Positions 25,746-35,870 of a stretch of 64,000 nucleotides of DNA are shown here, in pieces. The stretch spans positions 2,144,408 through 2,208,407 of the forward strand of contig NC_043744.1 of assembly GCF_004337985.1 (NCBI RefSeq), read 5' to 3'. The translations under genes were made by a program, and so were the position numbers. Source of the DNA: Pyricularia pennisetigena (Eukaryota; Ascomycota; Sordariomycetes; Magnaporthales; Pyriculariaceae). Below the pieces are notes generated by a model. It ran no database searches, was not told where the DNA came from, and worked only from the letters and a program-made list of their open reading frames with translations. Within the stretch, counting starts at the first letter, position 1. Each line of letters starts with the position of its first letter.

Positions 25746-26897
25746 ATGGACGCTACAATATCTGGAAAGGAAGGAGAGAAGCAAACGGCCAAGAATTCAA
25801 GACCTCGCTTCGCAACTCCGCTCCCGCAATCGCCTCGGTCGGATATCTTAGAGTGGCGGTTCCCAGCGCCCTACTCTCAGTATGTCTTGACAGGTCGCTC
25901 ACGAGCAGCCTGGCACACCTCTTTTGTCATCCCGCAGCTCAACCTGCTGCTTGACGCTGGTCTTGTCGTCAACAACCTACGCCCAAAGCATATTTTCTTG
26001 ACACATGGCCATAGCGACCACACGCTGCTCGCGCCCTGCTTCGTCACCAGGGCTGATCGGCCAGACATTTACTGTCCAAAGGAGATGGTATGGGCACTCG
26101 AAGCCTTCATCAGTGCGAAAACTCTCTTGAACAAAGGAGGTCTCATCAGTGCTGAGGACCTCGAGGCTGCTGCGGACTGGGACGAGGGCGATGAGGCTGA
26201 GGTTGAGGATCATCAAGCTCGAGCATCAAGTCAAAACAAGGGCCATGCCGGCTCGATGGACCGCGCACAGGCTGATAGAGACTGGGACGGCAAAGGCATA
26301 CGCCCGAAGGGCCGGACATCACTGGACACGCATGTGATGCACGGCCTCACCGACGGCGAGACCATTGCGCTGAGACGGGCCCCAACCTTTACGGCAACCG
26401 CTTTCGCATGTGACCACACGGTACCTTGTCTCGGCTACGTCTTTGGGTTGAATTCGAGGCGGTTGCGGCCCGAATATCGTGATCTTCCGGGCGCTAAACT
26501 CAAGGAGCTGCGGCAGGCCCAAGGTGCCGAGGCCATCACTGCGCCGCACCTGACGCCATTGTTCGCATTTCTAGGAGACACGACTGCAGCAACATTGGCA
26601 GCGGGTCCAGACTGGCTTCAGGGCGGGATCCCCGTAGTCATCACCGAGTGCTCCTTCTTGTTCGAAGAGCACCGGGCCCAGGCCGAGAAGACCAAGCACA
26701 CCCTATGGGCAGACCTGGAGCCTGTGGTACGCCGGTTTCCCCGCACGACATTTGTGCTTGTGCATTTCAGTATGAGATACACCGAAGATAGCGTCCGACG
26801 CTTCTTTGCCGAGTTGCCGGACCCTCCTACCAATATTGTCGTCTGGGCGGATGGCGAGGGGGATGCCGACGTGGAGGCAAGCGGTGCAGCCTCGTGA
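25746..26897 (+). CDS. Metallo-beta-lactamase-fold hydrolase, tRNase Z-like
   Basis: A single-exon gene of 383 residues; the ATG at 25746 is the first Met in the frame. The metallo-beta-lactamase motif THGHSDH is at residues 86-92. Later metal or fold motifs are FACDHTVPCLGYVFG (about 222), FLGDTTAAT (about 280), ITECSFLFEEHR (about 300) and VHFSMRYTEDSVRRFF (about 340). The HFSxRY motif and the TECSFL motif are typical of tRNase Z-type enzymes, which remove 3' trailers from precursor tRNAs. The size is that of a short-form enzyme. A hydrophilic insertion of about 60 residues, rich in Asp, Glu, Ala and Lys, lies between residues 140 and 205. A related zinc hydrolase with another substrate is possible. 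Fungi usually also have a long tRNase Z, so this copy may have a separate role. Confidence 0.72.
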   Translation: MDATISGKEGEKQTAKNSRPRFATPLPQSPRSDILEWRFPAPYSQYVLTGRSRAAWHTSFVIPQLNLLLDAGLVVNNLRPKHIFLTHGHSDHTLLAPCFVTRADRPDIYCPKEMVWALEAFISAKTLLNKGGLISAEDLEAAADWDEGDEAEVEDHQARASSQNKGHAGSMDRAQADRDWDGKGIRPKGRTSLDTHVMHGLTDGETIALRRAPTFTATAFACDHTVPCLGYVFGLNSRRLRPEYRDLPGAKLKELRQAQGAEAITAPHLTPLFAFLGDTTAATLAAGPDWLQGGIPVVITECSFLFEEHRAQAEKTKHTLWADLEPVVRRFPRTTFVLVHFSMRYTEDSVRRFFAELPDPPTNIVVWADGEGDADVEASGAAS

Positions 26898-27870
26898 GGG
26901 AAGGCCGATCGACAAACGGTTGACACCCTACATTACGTGCATGCATGCATACCCACCTACCTGCCTTGCTACCTTGGGTACGTGGCTATCTCCTCTATTC
27001 TAGACCTAGAACCAGAACTAGGCTTGCTAGGCAATGACCTAGGCGCGCCTTCCCAGACTCAGCTTGCCAACTGCATGCTGGCTGTTTGTTTGGTGCAAAT
27101 ACCAATCTTCCATTGGTAGGGAGTGATGAGGTCATTACATTACCGCCCGTCATTCCTCTTTGATTCGGTCGTCGGGAACGGCACATTTTCTGCGGAACTT
27201 TTGGTCCCTTTAAAGGGATCCGATCTTTATTGCTTCTATGGGATAAGATCACCAATCGACCCGACATGGGATGTTTTTCCATGCATACCAAGCCGGCCTA
27301 GGTAGGTAGTTGGTAGGCGGGCAGGCAACGGAAACCGATAGCCCATCAATGATGACGATAATTCAGCGGCCCTCAAAAGCTTGGCTTGTCTCCAAAACCC
27401 CCCGCCAAACCATAACGGTAGCTATTGACAGGGGTGCTGTGGGAACCAACAACGTCATTGTAAGCCGCCTACACTGTTGAGTGGACTCGGGCTTGACGCA
27501 AGCCTTAGCTTGACATCTCTGTTGTATCTATTTTTTTCTGATCTGATTGCAAGCTGCAACAAACCGACTTTGGCGTAAAATGCCACTGATGATATTTGTG
27601 GGTAAGCGCTGCGTCACTTCTGGGCGATTGCCGGATGGGGTAGGTCAGAGAACAATGCCACGCATTCCGAGAAGGAAAGCAGGATCGAATCACTGACGTA
27701 AACTGTTGTAAGCTTTGAGTTGCACTGGACAATATGACAATATAGAAGTTGATTCTCTCCCACAAACCTGACAACAAAATACCCTTTGTGCATCAGAAAC
27801 ATATCGACTGGGCGACACAATCATCAATTCAGTTAATTCATTTTATCTCTAAAGCACTAATCAAACCAAC
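26898..27870. other. Intergenic region
   Basis: No gene recognised. Contains CATGCATGCAT at about 26940, several ACCTACCT/AGGTAGGT stretches and the promoter side of the next gene. The 60 bases before 27871 are A/T- and CAA-rich, like a leader. Confidence 0.5.
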
Positions 27871-29658
27871 ATGGCCGACCTCAACACTGGTACTCGCAAC
27901 ATCGTGCGCGAAGACCCTCCCACTCCCAACGTGCCAGGAGCTTTTCCCGGCGAGTCGAACAAGTCTTCCAGCGCTTTGTCTGCAAACATTGTTGTCCCTC
28001 AGACCCAGCCCGTGATCACTGGAGAGGCACCACAGCCTGGTAGGGACACGGCAAGCCCACGCTCTGCAACCCGTCCAGGCCAGGATGCACCCATTGTTAC
28101 TTCGATAAACGACCGAAGCCCGTCAGACTACACATCTCACACCTCTCACCCAACCGATGGAATCCAGCCCTCCCTCAAGAAGACAGACGAGGAAATACTT
28201 GCATCCGCGGCCGAGGAACAGGTCCTGGAGCAAGTTGCTTGCCCCATCGAGGCTAGACCAGCAGATAAGCAGGCTCAGGTCGATGCCGCTCTGAATAAGA
28301 ATGACAACCAAGACACCGTGACTGCTGGCGAGTTTGTCCAGGAAATTGCAGTCACTGCGACAAGCGCCGCGGCTGCGGCTGCAAAGGCTGCACAAGAAGC
28401 CGCGGCATGGGCTACAAACAAAGCTGTTGAGAACTACCCGGCGGCCAGGGATACGACTCTCGACGCTGCTGCAACTGCAGGAGAGACGACCCAGTCGGCC
28501 GTGCAGAATGCTGCCTCGGCCCTTCCCGATTCCGTGAAGAATGCACTGGGCACAACAACTACGGCGGCCACAGGGAGTGCTGACGCAAACCCTGCCCTCG
28601 AAAAGGCCGCCCCTGGCGTTCCGGCTACAGTGCAATCGTCTCTGGAGCGGTCTGGTGAGTCGCCCGAGGCGGCGGCAAATCCAGAGGCTGTCCAGGACAA
28701 GCAGATTCTCGAATCGCAACTTCTCACAATTGCCAAGGCTGCTGGAGTCGACACAGAAGAGGAGCAAAACGCACTCAAGGGAACACCCTCTTCCGCTACC
28801 GATGAAATTCCGGCAAGCAAGGGAGCTGGTACAGTCGCCGCCGTGGGCGCCCTCGCAGGAGGTGCCGCTGCCGCCAGTCATCATCAGCAGGAGCCAAGCC
28901 AACCTCACATGCCTCAGCGTGCTGAGAGCACTGACTACGTCAAAATCTTGGGTACCGAGACCATAAGGCATCAGATCCATGCCTCTGACAACGACGTTCC
29001 CAGGCAGTCCCTTGGCTCGGCTCATCCTCTCTCGCAGAGCCAGAATGCCGGAAATGTACCCGGTACAGGTGTTGGATCAGTCCAACGATCTCCTGCACAC
29101 GGTGGCGGGCCTGCGAGTGGTGTCCCTGAGCATCGTTCCGCCGTTCCCGCTCCCGGTCACCCTGAATCTCAGGCCCACCATGATATGCCAACTTCTCTGC
29201 AGGCAAAGCAGAGGCATGACAGCTCCCCATCCACCATCCAAGGGGATGCAGCTGCAATTGGCTCTGCAGTCGCGGCAGGCGGTATCGGTCATGGACTCTC
29301 GACATTCTCGCATAGAGCTGAGGACCCAACGCAGAACCCGTCACACGTCGAGCATCCACGATCGACTGGCACAGCTGCCCAAGCCCCTGGGCACGGGGTT
29401 CCCACCCGCCGCGAGCCTTCGCCGCCAAGCTACGGCCAGAGTCAGGACTCAACCCAAAACTACAGTCTCTCATCTGGGCCTAATCCTGGAATCTCAGGCC
29501 ATCACGGCTCGGGCAGCAGGCAGTACACCAATCCTCACCCCGGTGTAGACTCGAAGATTTCTGGGCGCAAAGAGGAAGAGTCAGTCAACATTGAATACAA
29601 CAAGTTGGGTTCTGGCACGGTATCCGGGGTTGCAAACCCTCATTCCAACACGGAGTAA
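27871..29658 (+). CDS. Disordered Ala-rich protein, fungal LEA-like
   Basis: An uninterrupted frame of 595 residues with a good start context (aaccaacATGG). It has no recognised enzyme domain. Residues 1-110 are Pro/Ser/Thr-rich. A central part, about 150-235, is Ala-rich and probably amphipathic helix (ATSAAAAAAKAAQEAAAWA), as in late-embryogenesis-abundant-like proteins. The segment around residue 255 (VQSSLERSGESPEAAANPEA) matches a short motif I know from fungal LEA-like proteins, followed by DKQILESQLLTIAKAAGV. The second half is His/Gly/Pro/Gln-rich and disordered, ending with a conserved-looking tail (EEESVNIEYNKLGSGTVSG). A role in desiccation or stress protection is inference. The 300-residue open frame on the opposite strand is a shadow. 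Confidence 0.75.
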   Translation: MADLNTGTRNIVREDPPTPNVPGAFPGESNKSSSALSANIVVPQTQPVITGEAPQPGRDTASPRSATRPGQDAPIVTSINDRSPSDYTSHTSHPTDGIQPSLKKTDEEILASAAEEQVLEQVACPIEARPADKQAQVDAALNKNDNQDTVTAGEFVQEIAVTATSAAAAAAKAAQEAAAWATNKAVENYPAARDTTLDAAATAGETTQSAVQNAASALPDSVKNALGTTTTAATGSADANPALEKAAPGVPATVQSSLERSGESPEAAANPEAVQDKQILESQLLTIAKAAGVDTEEEQNALKGTPSSATDEIPASKGAGTVAAVGALAGGAAAASHHQQEPSQPHMPQRAESTDYVKILGTETIRHQIHASDNDVPRQSLGSAHPLSQSQNAGNVPGTGVGSVQRSPAHGGGPASGVPEHRSAVPAPGHPESQAHHDMPTSLQAKQRHDSSPSTIQGDAAAIGSAVAAGGIGHGLSTFSHRAEDPTQNPSHVEHPRSTGTAAQAPGHGVPTRREPSPPSYGQSQDSTQNYSLSSGPNPGISGHHGSGSRQYTNPHPGVDSKISGRKEEESVNIEYNKLGSGTVSGVANPHSNTE

Positions 29659-31495
29659 TTTGCTCGCATGTTAGTCTGTTTCATTATTTTCTTGTTAGAT
29701 TTTTTGTTAGGTGTAATTACGAACTATACCGTTATTTGCTCTGTAATGACAAGTGTATTGACTTTGATTGGGTTTGTCTTGTTTTTTGTCGACCATTTTG
29801 TGTTCTGAATCATCACGTGTAAAGGAGGACAACGCATAAGCGCTGACTTGATTTCACAACGTCTCTAGTCTTGATTTGTCTTCACCTGCACATTAACAAT
29901 CTTGGTTCGGACGAGAAAAGGACTAGCCTGATAACCTGCATTCGGCTTTCCAAGTACGGATTACAGTCAGACCAAAAACCCAGACCAAGATCAGTATACA
30001 ATCGTCATCATTACCTGTTGGGATCTTACTGTGAACAAACCGCACTTCATGCAACATCGGACGGTGGCTGTTCGTGATATGACACTTGGTTTGTTTTGTC
30101 AAATTTTAGCGTGCAATACAGTCCTAATCCAAGAAACTGACTGCTCTCATAACTGTAGAACATGAACATCCTGGTCATATATCTCTTTGTTGAAATATTG
30201 GGCTATGATACTGACCCCAATGCCTCGACCAAAGTCTGGAAAGAGTTAGCACTATATGCCGCTCTCTGTTCGTCCCATTTTCTTTGAACGCGTACCTTGT
30301 AAGCAACGGCAGCAGCCGTTGGATCATGAATCTAGCGAGGGTGTCCTGGCAGGGCTGGATAAAACTTCCCCGGATGGTTCAGTGGCGACCGCCAGCCTAC
30401 ATTGTATAATAACTTAGCTGGTCCGATACGTTGCATAAACTCATGCTCACTTGCTGATCTCGCTTTCAATTTTTTTTACGGGCTCTTTAAGTCATCTGAT
30501 TTCTAAATTTGGTGCTCTGCGTCCCGAAAACGTTTTTTTTTTCTTCCTCTAGGCAACATGCGGCAACTGTAAAGGAAAGGGTCGTGTACAGGTCAATGGG
30601 TTATGCATTATGATAGTCACCATTTTGACATAGCTGGCTTACCTAAACGTAAATCTGATGTTGTGGGTTGCTGCAGCCGGAATAGGTATGGCTCGGTACG
30701 AGGAATAAAGGGGTTTCGTTTCTTTCTTTCTTTTTTGTTCGTTCAATCTGTTGTTTCTCGCTGCTACCAAGCAGCCCGGAGCAAAAAGTTGCATGTTCAG
30801 ATGCACGATCAAAGCGTACCAGACGCACCAGATCTCCATCTCATCTCAATCACTTGCCTTACAGCTACTAGTCAGTAGCCTTTTCGACGATATAGATGTA
30901 TGGTAAGCAAAGCAAGCAGGTCGACTAGTGGTACCCTGCGTAACTGTAGCTACGGCCCGCAGCCATGGGCCGATCCGGGCATTTGCATTACACTACATGG
31001 CCTCATAGGGTCTGATGTTTTCTATTTTGTTCTCGCTAACCCCTGAATCTTCTTTTCATCGCGACCCCGTTTTCCCGACTAGGCAGAAAGCCCTGCTGAA
31101 AGGCCCAAGATTTTCTTCGCCCGAACTTGCTTCGGATGATCCCGTCAAGGTCCCAGTTGGAATAGAGAGGAGGCAGCCAACGGGTAAGCAGTGCTCACTC
31201 AAACAGTATGCCACTGTCATTGTTTCTCAACGGCTGCTTTGGCTGCAGAACCAGCGTGGTGGTAAACAAGGCATGGAGTGAAGGTTCATGACGACTGAAA
31301 AAATCCGTCGGTACATTCACGCTTGGACTCTTTCCAAGGTTTTTTTTGGGGCTATTACCTCACGACCAAGCGGTCCAGTAAGCATCATGACAGACGTACC
31401 GAAGAGGGCAGCGAAGAGTGCCGTCAGGGGCAGAACCTGCTGCTACGGCTGATTGTTGTGGTAAAAGGGTCTTGGGAATGTGGGCGAGAGGATTG
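29659..31495. other. Intergenic region
   Basis: About 1.8 kb without a recognisable gene. AT-rich 3' flank first, then mixed sequence with small ORFs lacking features. The promoter of the secreted (GKK)n protein occupies the right end. Confidence 0.5.
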
Positions 31496-31502
31496 TATAA
31501 AA
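31496..31502 (+). promoter_or_regulatory. TATA box of the (GKK)n protein gene
   Basis: TATAAAA, 184 bp before the start codon. It is followed by a leader of roughly 150 bases that is rich in CAA/AAC and poor in G (for example ACAACACAACAAAACAACAA), expected to be unstructured and well translated. Confidence 0.6.
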
Positions 31503-31679
31503 CAATTCGAAATCTGCCACAATCCTCCATCATTTCTTTTCCTCTCCATCCTTATCATCACAACAGCAAACAGGACAACCTTCGCTACAACACAACAAAA
31601 CAACAAACATCTTTTGCTATAAACAGCAAAACAGCCCTTCGCTATCAACTACTCAGCAACAACAGCAACAACTCTCAAG

Positions 31680-32494
31680 ATGCATATCCCAACCATCCTC
31701 GAGGCCGCCACTCTTGGCCTGGCATTCTTCACCGCCGCCGCTATCGCTGCTCCTGTTCCCGCTAGGATGGATGATGGAACAATGGCAATGGTTAGCCGCT
31801 CAGCCGAGCTTGCAGTAAGTCTCACCTCATCATCATCTCCTCGTAGTCTAGCACACACACACAGAAAAAGGCATACTGACATGTAAACTTCTTCAGACCG
31901 CGGTCTCTGCCGCCTTGGAGATGGGTGCCGGCGAGCTGAACCTCCTCGAGGAGCGCGGCAAGAAGAAGAAGAAGGGAAAGAAGGGAAAGAAGGGTATGCG
32001 AGCGGACTTTCTCCCTACCCTCCTCACTCTACCACATGCACTCTCTCTTTTCTTGAGATCCAGATCAACTGACACCCAGAGCAGGAAAGAAGGGAAAGAA
32101 GGGCAAGAAGGGCAAGAAGGGAAAGAAGGGCAAGAAGGGAAAGAAGGGAAAGAAGTTCCCCCGTGCTGAGGAGGACATCGAGGAGACCAACCAGGATAAC
32201 GAGCCGGTCTTTGAGGATATCGAGCAGCGCGATCTCATCGGCGACCTGATCAATGGCATCAACGGGGTCAACCCCACCGAGCCCATCGACACTCCTCAAC
32301 CTGTTGAGGATGCCGGCCCATCTCCTTCTCCTGCTCCGGCTCCGGCTCCGGCACCCCCCAAGGCTCCCGGCGCCACTCCCCCGGCCCCTCCCGCCGCTCC
32401 TCCCGCGGCTCCTGCTCCTGCTCCCAAGCCGCCTGTGGAGGACGCAGCGGATTTCGAGGACGCGGCTTTTGAGGAGTTTGACGAGGAGGATTAG
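31680..32494 (+). CDS. Secreted protein with (Gly-Lys-Lys)n repeat and acidic Pro/Ala tail
   Basis: Exons 31680-31814, 31897-31993 and 32085-32494 join in frame to 213 residues. Residues 1-26 form a clear signal peptide (hydrophobic core LGLAFFTAAAIAAP). A short segment with SAALEMGAGELNLLEER follows. Next come twelve lysine-rich triplets, eleven of them GKK and one KKK, split by intron 2; three GKK are in exon 2 and eight are in exon 3 (one formed at the junction). Then an acidic stretch (FPRAEEDIEETNQDNEPVFED), a Pro/Ala-rich stretch (PSPSPAPAPAPAPPKAPG), and an acidic terminus (DFEDAAFEEFDEED). The mature chain is therefore a polybasic block followed by acidic ends. The TATA box and CAA-rich leader suggest strong expression. 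No cysteines are present. I know no characterised homologue; a wall-associated or effector-like role is speculation. Confidence 0.82.
31957..32155 (+). repeat. Nine-base tandem repeat (GGN AAG AAG) interrupted by an intron
   Basis: Coding tandem repeat encoding (GKK)n in 31957-31993 and 32085-32155, with intron 31994-32084 between. Units differ only at the third base of Gly (GGA or GGC). The repeat is the same on both sides of the intron, so expansion occurred in both exons. Confidence 0.88.
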
Positions 32495-34853
32495 AGGAGT
32501 AATTGACCTCGACTCAGATTGCCAGCATCAACAACTACACCAACAACTACACATTCACAGCATTCAGCAAAACACATCAGAATGAAAATAAAGGGCGCAT
32601 AAGAAGCGGAGTTAGGGGTATCATTTTGGCTTTTTTTTTTCTCTCGTGGCTGGGGTTGGAGTCTTCGGGACTTATCGAGGCTTCAAGTCATAATAAGGGG
32701 GAGGAAATAGGAGTTGGGAGTGGCTTGCATTAGCGCGCTTCATCTTCTTTTCAGCAGGCTCATCAGCGTGGCATTCCTTTTTGTTTTTCTTCTTTGTCTT
32801 AAACTTCGTACGGCATACTGGGGAGTTTGTTCTTCTACTTCCCCTCTTTTCTTGTTTCTACAGCGAGGAACAAGACCTAATTTACAACAATCTTGCCACC
32901 ACAAAAACTATTATCAGTTTCTATACACGTGTGCAGTCATACGAGATGTTGTCAACTTACGACTATTTAGACTAGCTTAGTTGCTTGATAGTCTAGTTTT
33001 CACATAGCATCTTCTCAACAGCTCAACACATGCAGCCTTGCATGCATCCCCTTTTCAGACCACAACCCTTCCAAGTTAGAGTTTTGCCAACAGGAGTTGT
33101 CCCAGGGGCTTAGTTCAGGGGTATCACGTGCATCAACACCCCGCACCAGACCCAGCATCAAATCCTAGACAATCTGTTGGAAATGACCTCATGCCCCGCA
33201 TCTCCACATTTTACAGCTGCGGGAGACAACAGGGAAGTTTTAGTTTGTTCACAAAAGCCTCGCATCTCAGCTGACCACCAAAGAATTGTCGACGGCAAAC
33301 TAAGCGAGGTGCAAGCATGTGAAGGTAGGCTCGTTGTACCGTAGATTGCCCCAGGCGTCGGCTGCCAGACACAGACAGCCAATAATTATTGAACGCTGGC
33401 CCAATCACTTGATTAAAAAAGAAATTTGTTGCGCAGGAACTCGCTTCCTCCCATCATCACAGAGCCGCAGTTTTAACTCTGCACGTTGGAAAAGTTTTGC
33501 GCCCAACTCCAGAGTAGAGTAGCAGCAAACTCCACTTCCACTGCAGGCCGCAAAACTAGCGAGTGACAATCGAGCAGTTTGTCATGATTGCCGGATATTT
33601 ATGACTGGGTTCTTTCTTGGCATTGCAAGTAATTGGACCAGAGTTGAGTTGAAAGTTAGCAATGAGTCGGTGGCTTTCCAAAAGTACAGGACCAAATGTA
33701 TAGAATAATACATAGTAGAATACAAACCGAGCGAGCTTAGATGTCCTATTGTACCAATTAGCGGTAGAATACGCAGTACAAAGAAGTAGGGCATCAATGT
33801 TACAAAGACTTGGATCTGGAAAGCTGAAATCACAATGCGGGGGAACGTTCCGAGTTTGGCCGATTCATATTCCAAAAGAACGGAAAGGTGCTAATATGGC
33901 TACTCGCGTTGCATTAATTCGTCACCATACCCCATACAATTTGACAGATGTACCCGCTCCGGAACTCAAGCCTAGGCCAGCCTACCATCAAACCACACAC
34001 ACCACACCATTATATCTCCCCTCAACTACAACCTTCCATTCCTCCGATACGTCCAAATATAGTTAAACAGCTGCGACGAAGCCCATTTGACGCTACCGTC
34101 ACATGCGAGACGAAAAAGTAAAATAGAAAAATCGCTCGCCAGAACATAAAAATCATAACCAACTCCAAACCTGATTTGGTTTGACGCCTCAAGAGGGCTG
34201 AGGTTCAAAACAGACATAAACGCCGCATTGCCCCCCCGATCCTATCCGAGCGCTGCAGGATACCGAGAAAAGAAAAAAAAAAAAAAGCGACCAACCTGCG
34301 ATCATTCAATCGACAGCAAAACCGGTCCGATCCCCAATCATTTTTGCCCACCTATCTCATCCTGCATAAATCGAGTAAAGCCAAGCCTGGTATTTCTGGT
34401 GGTGGAGCGAACTAGGCTGCCTTGGGGTTTTTGGGTGGCCTGAAATCTTTGCGGGGAAGAGGGAGCAAACTCGGGAACAAGGAAACGTTGAAGGAGGTTT
34501 TCGTCATTGATATATCTCCGACTGTCCTTCAGCTTCCTTCGGACTGGTCCTCTTTTCGAACCTACCGTCCCCGACCACTGAACTCCTCACGGAAGCCGCA
34601 CGCCGAAGCCAAGCCTTGCCTTGCCGCCTGCGAAGAATATCATTAGGCCGTGTTAACCCGATCGTACTCTCCGACACACAGAATCAGTGCCACACAGGCC
34701 TATCCGTCGTCGAATCGCGATACGAGAAAACCCTCTTCGAAAGGAAAAAAAAAAAAAAAAATACTCAAATCACGCACAAACACCGGCCACAGCAGCCTTG
34801 CATCACGCAACTACAACCCACAAAGAACTAGGAGGGAGGAGACGCCGTTAACG
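32495..34853. other. Intergenic region
   Basis: About 2.3 kb. The first 100 bases are a CAA-rich 3' UTR. The rest has no recognisable gene. The right part (34200-34853) carries A-runs including A17 near 34745-34761 and is probably the leader of the gene at 34854. Confidence 0.5.
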
Positions 34854-35330
34854 ATGCCATCCCAACGACCTTTCTTCCTCACGAGCGTCTTCGCCGCCTT
34901 TCGGCAACAGACCCAACCGTTAGCCTCGACGTCATCACAACAGCCGGGGAAGCAATCATCTACGTCGACGTACTCGACCGCGGCGGTTGCCAGGAGCACG
35001 CAGCCGCAGCAGCAGTCCTCGGCTACGTCCTCGTCCTCGTCATCTCAACAGCAAACACAGCCCGCCACCGCCGGGGCGTCGCAGCACCATCAGCAGTCCA
35101 GCCCTGGCGTACAGTCTCCGCGTACCGCGACGACCGGCATTCCGATCCCCGCTCCTGGGCGCAGGCGTGGCAGCGACAGCAGCACAGAGGGCTTTCAGAA
35201 CGTGCGAGGGGCGGAAAAGTGGTACGTCGGCGGCAGGACGGCGACGGGCGAGGAGCGTTTCTTCAGGCTGGGCGTCATACGGCGGGTGCGCAGCGGTGAT
35301 CGATTGAGTCTAGATCGACTGAGTTTATGA
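34854..35330 (+). CDS. Conserved small fungal protein of unknown function
   Basis: 158 residues in one exon; 34854 is the first ATG in the frame. Residues 1-115 are Ser/Gln/Thr-rich and disordered, with poly-Ser and Gln tracts. The last 40 residues are a compact, charged module: GAEKWYVGGRTATGEERFF, then RLGVIRRVRSGDR and a tandem ending DRLSLDRLSL. I recall this C-terminal module in other Sordariomycete proteins but know of no function. The Ser/Arg spacing (RVRSGDRLSLDR) suits basophilic kinase sites; that is inference. The 3' flank has a T47 homopolymer. Confidence 0.7.
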   Translation: MPSQRPFFLTSVFAAFRQQTQPLASTSSQQPGKQSSTSTYSTAAVARSTQPQQQSSATSSSSSSQQQTQPATAGASQHHQQSSPGVQSPRTATTGIPIPAPGRRRGSDSSTEGFQNVRGAEKWYVGGRTATGEERFFRLGVIRRVRSGDRLSLDRLSL

Positions 35331-35434
35331 TTTTTCCCTCTTATTTTCTCTACTTTCTTTTAACTTCTCCCCCTTTTCTTCTTCTTCTTTTCTTTGTACC
35401 GATTTTTGTTTTTACCTCACAGCACTAAAAAGTT

Positions 35435-35483
<49 letters not shown>

Positions 35484-35870
35484 GTTTTATTTTTCTTTCT
35501 TTCTCTATCCTAGGCATATGGGTATGGCAATGTTTCTTTTCGTCCTTTTTCCCCCCCTCACTTGTCAAATGTACCAGGTTGACCTTGTGGGACTTGGACG
35601 CAGGTTCAAGGGTAAATAAGTGGCGTGTGCATGTGGTGAAGACGGCGAGGAAATGGCGTTGGGGGCTGGGATGGTATTTTCTCTACGGGGACCATCATGT
35701 ACTGGACGGGTTGTTTTCTTTTCCTTTTTTTTGGGGGGGAGTGTCGACATGTGCACAAGAACAAAGTATGAAGAATATACGGGAAAGGTTTTGTGCAATT
35801 TAGCACTTGGGCTATAAAACTACATAGCAACTGTCCCACAGTAGAGAGTCATTTTGAGGCTGATTCTATG
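35331..35870. other. Convergent 3' flanks with a T47 tract
   Basis: Between the gene at 34854 and the ALG10 stop. Strongly pyrimidine-rich; holds 47 consecutive Ts at 35436-35482. No gene seen. Confidence 0.6.
35436..35482. repeat. T47 homopolymer
   Basis: 47 uninterrupted Ts, the longest homopolymer in the window. The exact length may be an assembly estimate. Confidence 0.85.

Noticed and set aside
28123..29025. 300-residue open frame on the minus strand
   Set aside because: It lies antisense within the 595-residue LEA-like gene; it is Cys/Arg/Leu-rich as expected for the reverse of an Ala/Ser/Gln-rich coding sequence, and has no family features.
31893..32299. Leu/Ser-rich open frames on the minus strand opposite the (GKK)n repeat
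   Set aside because: They are the reverse of the GGN AAG AAG repeat; the plus-strand gene has a signal peptide, good splice sites and phase-consistent exons.
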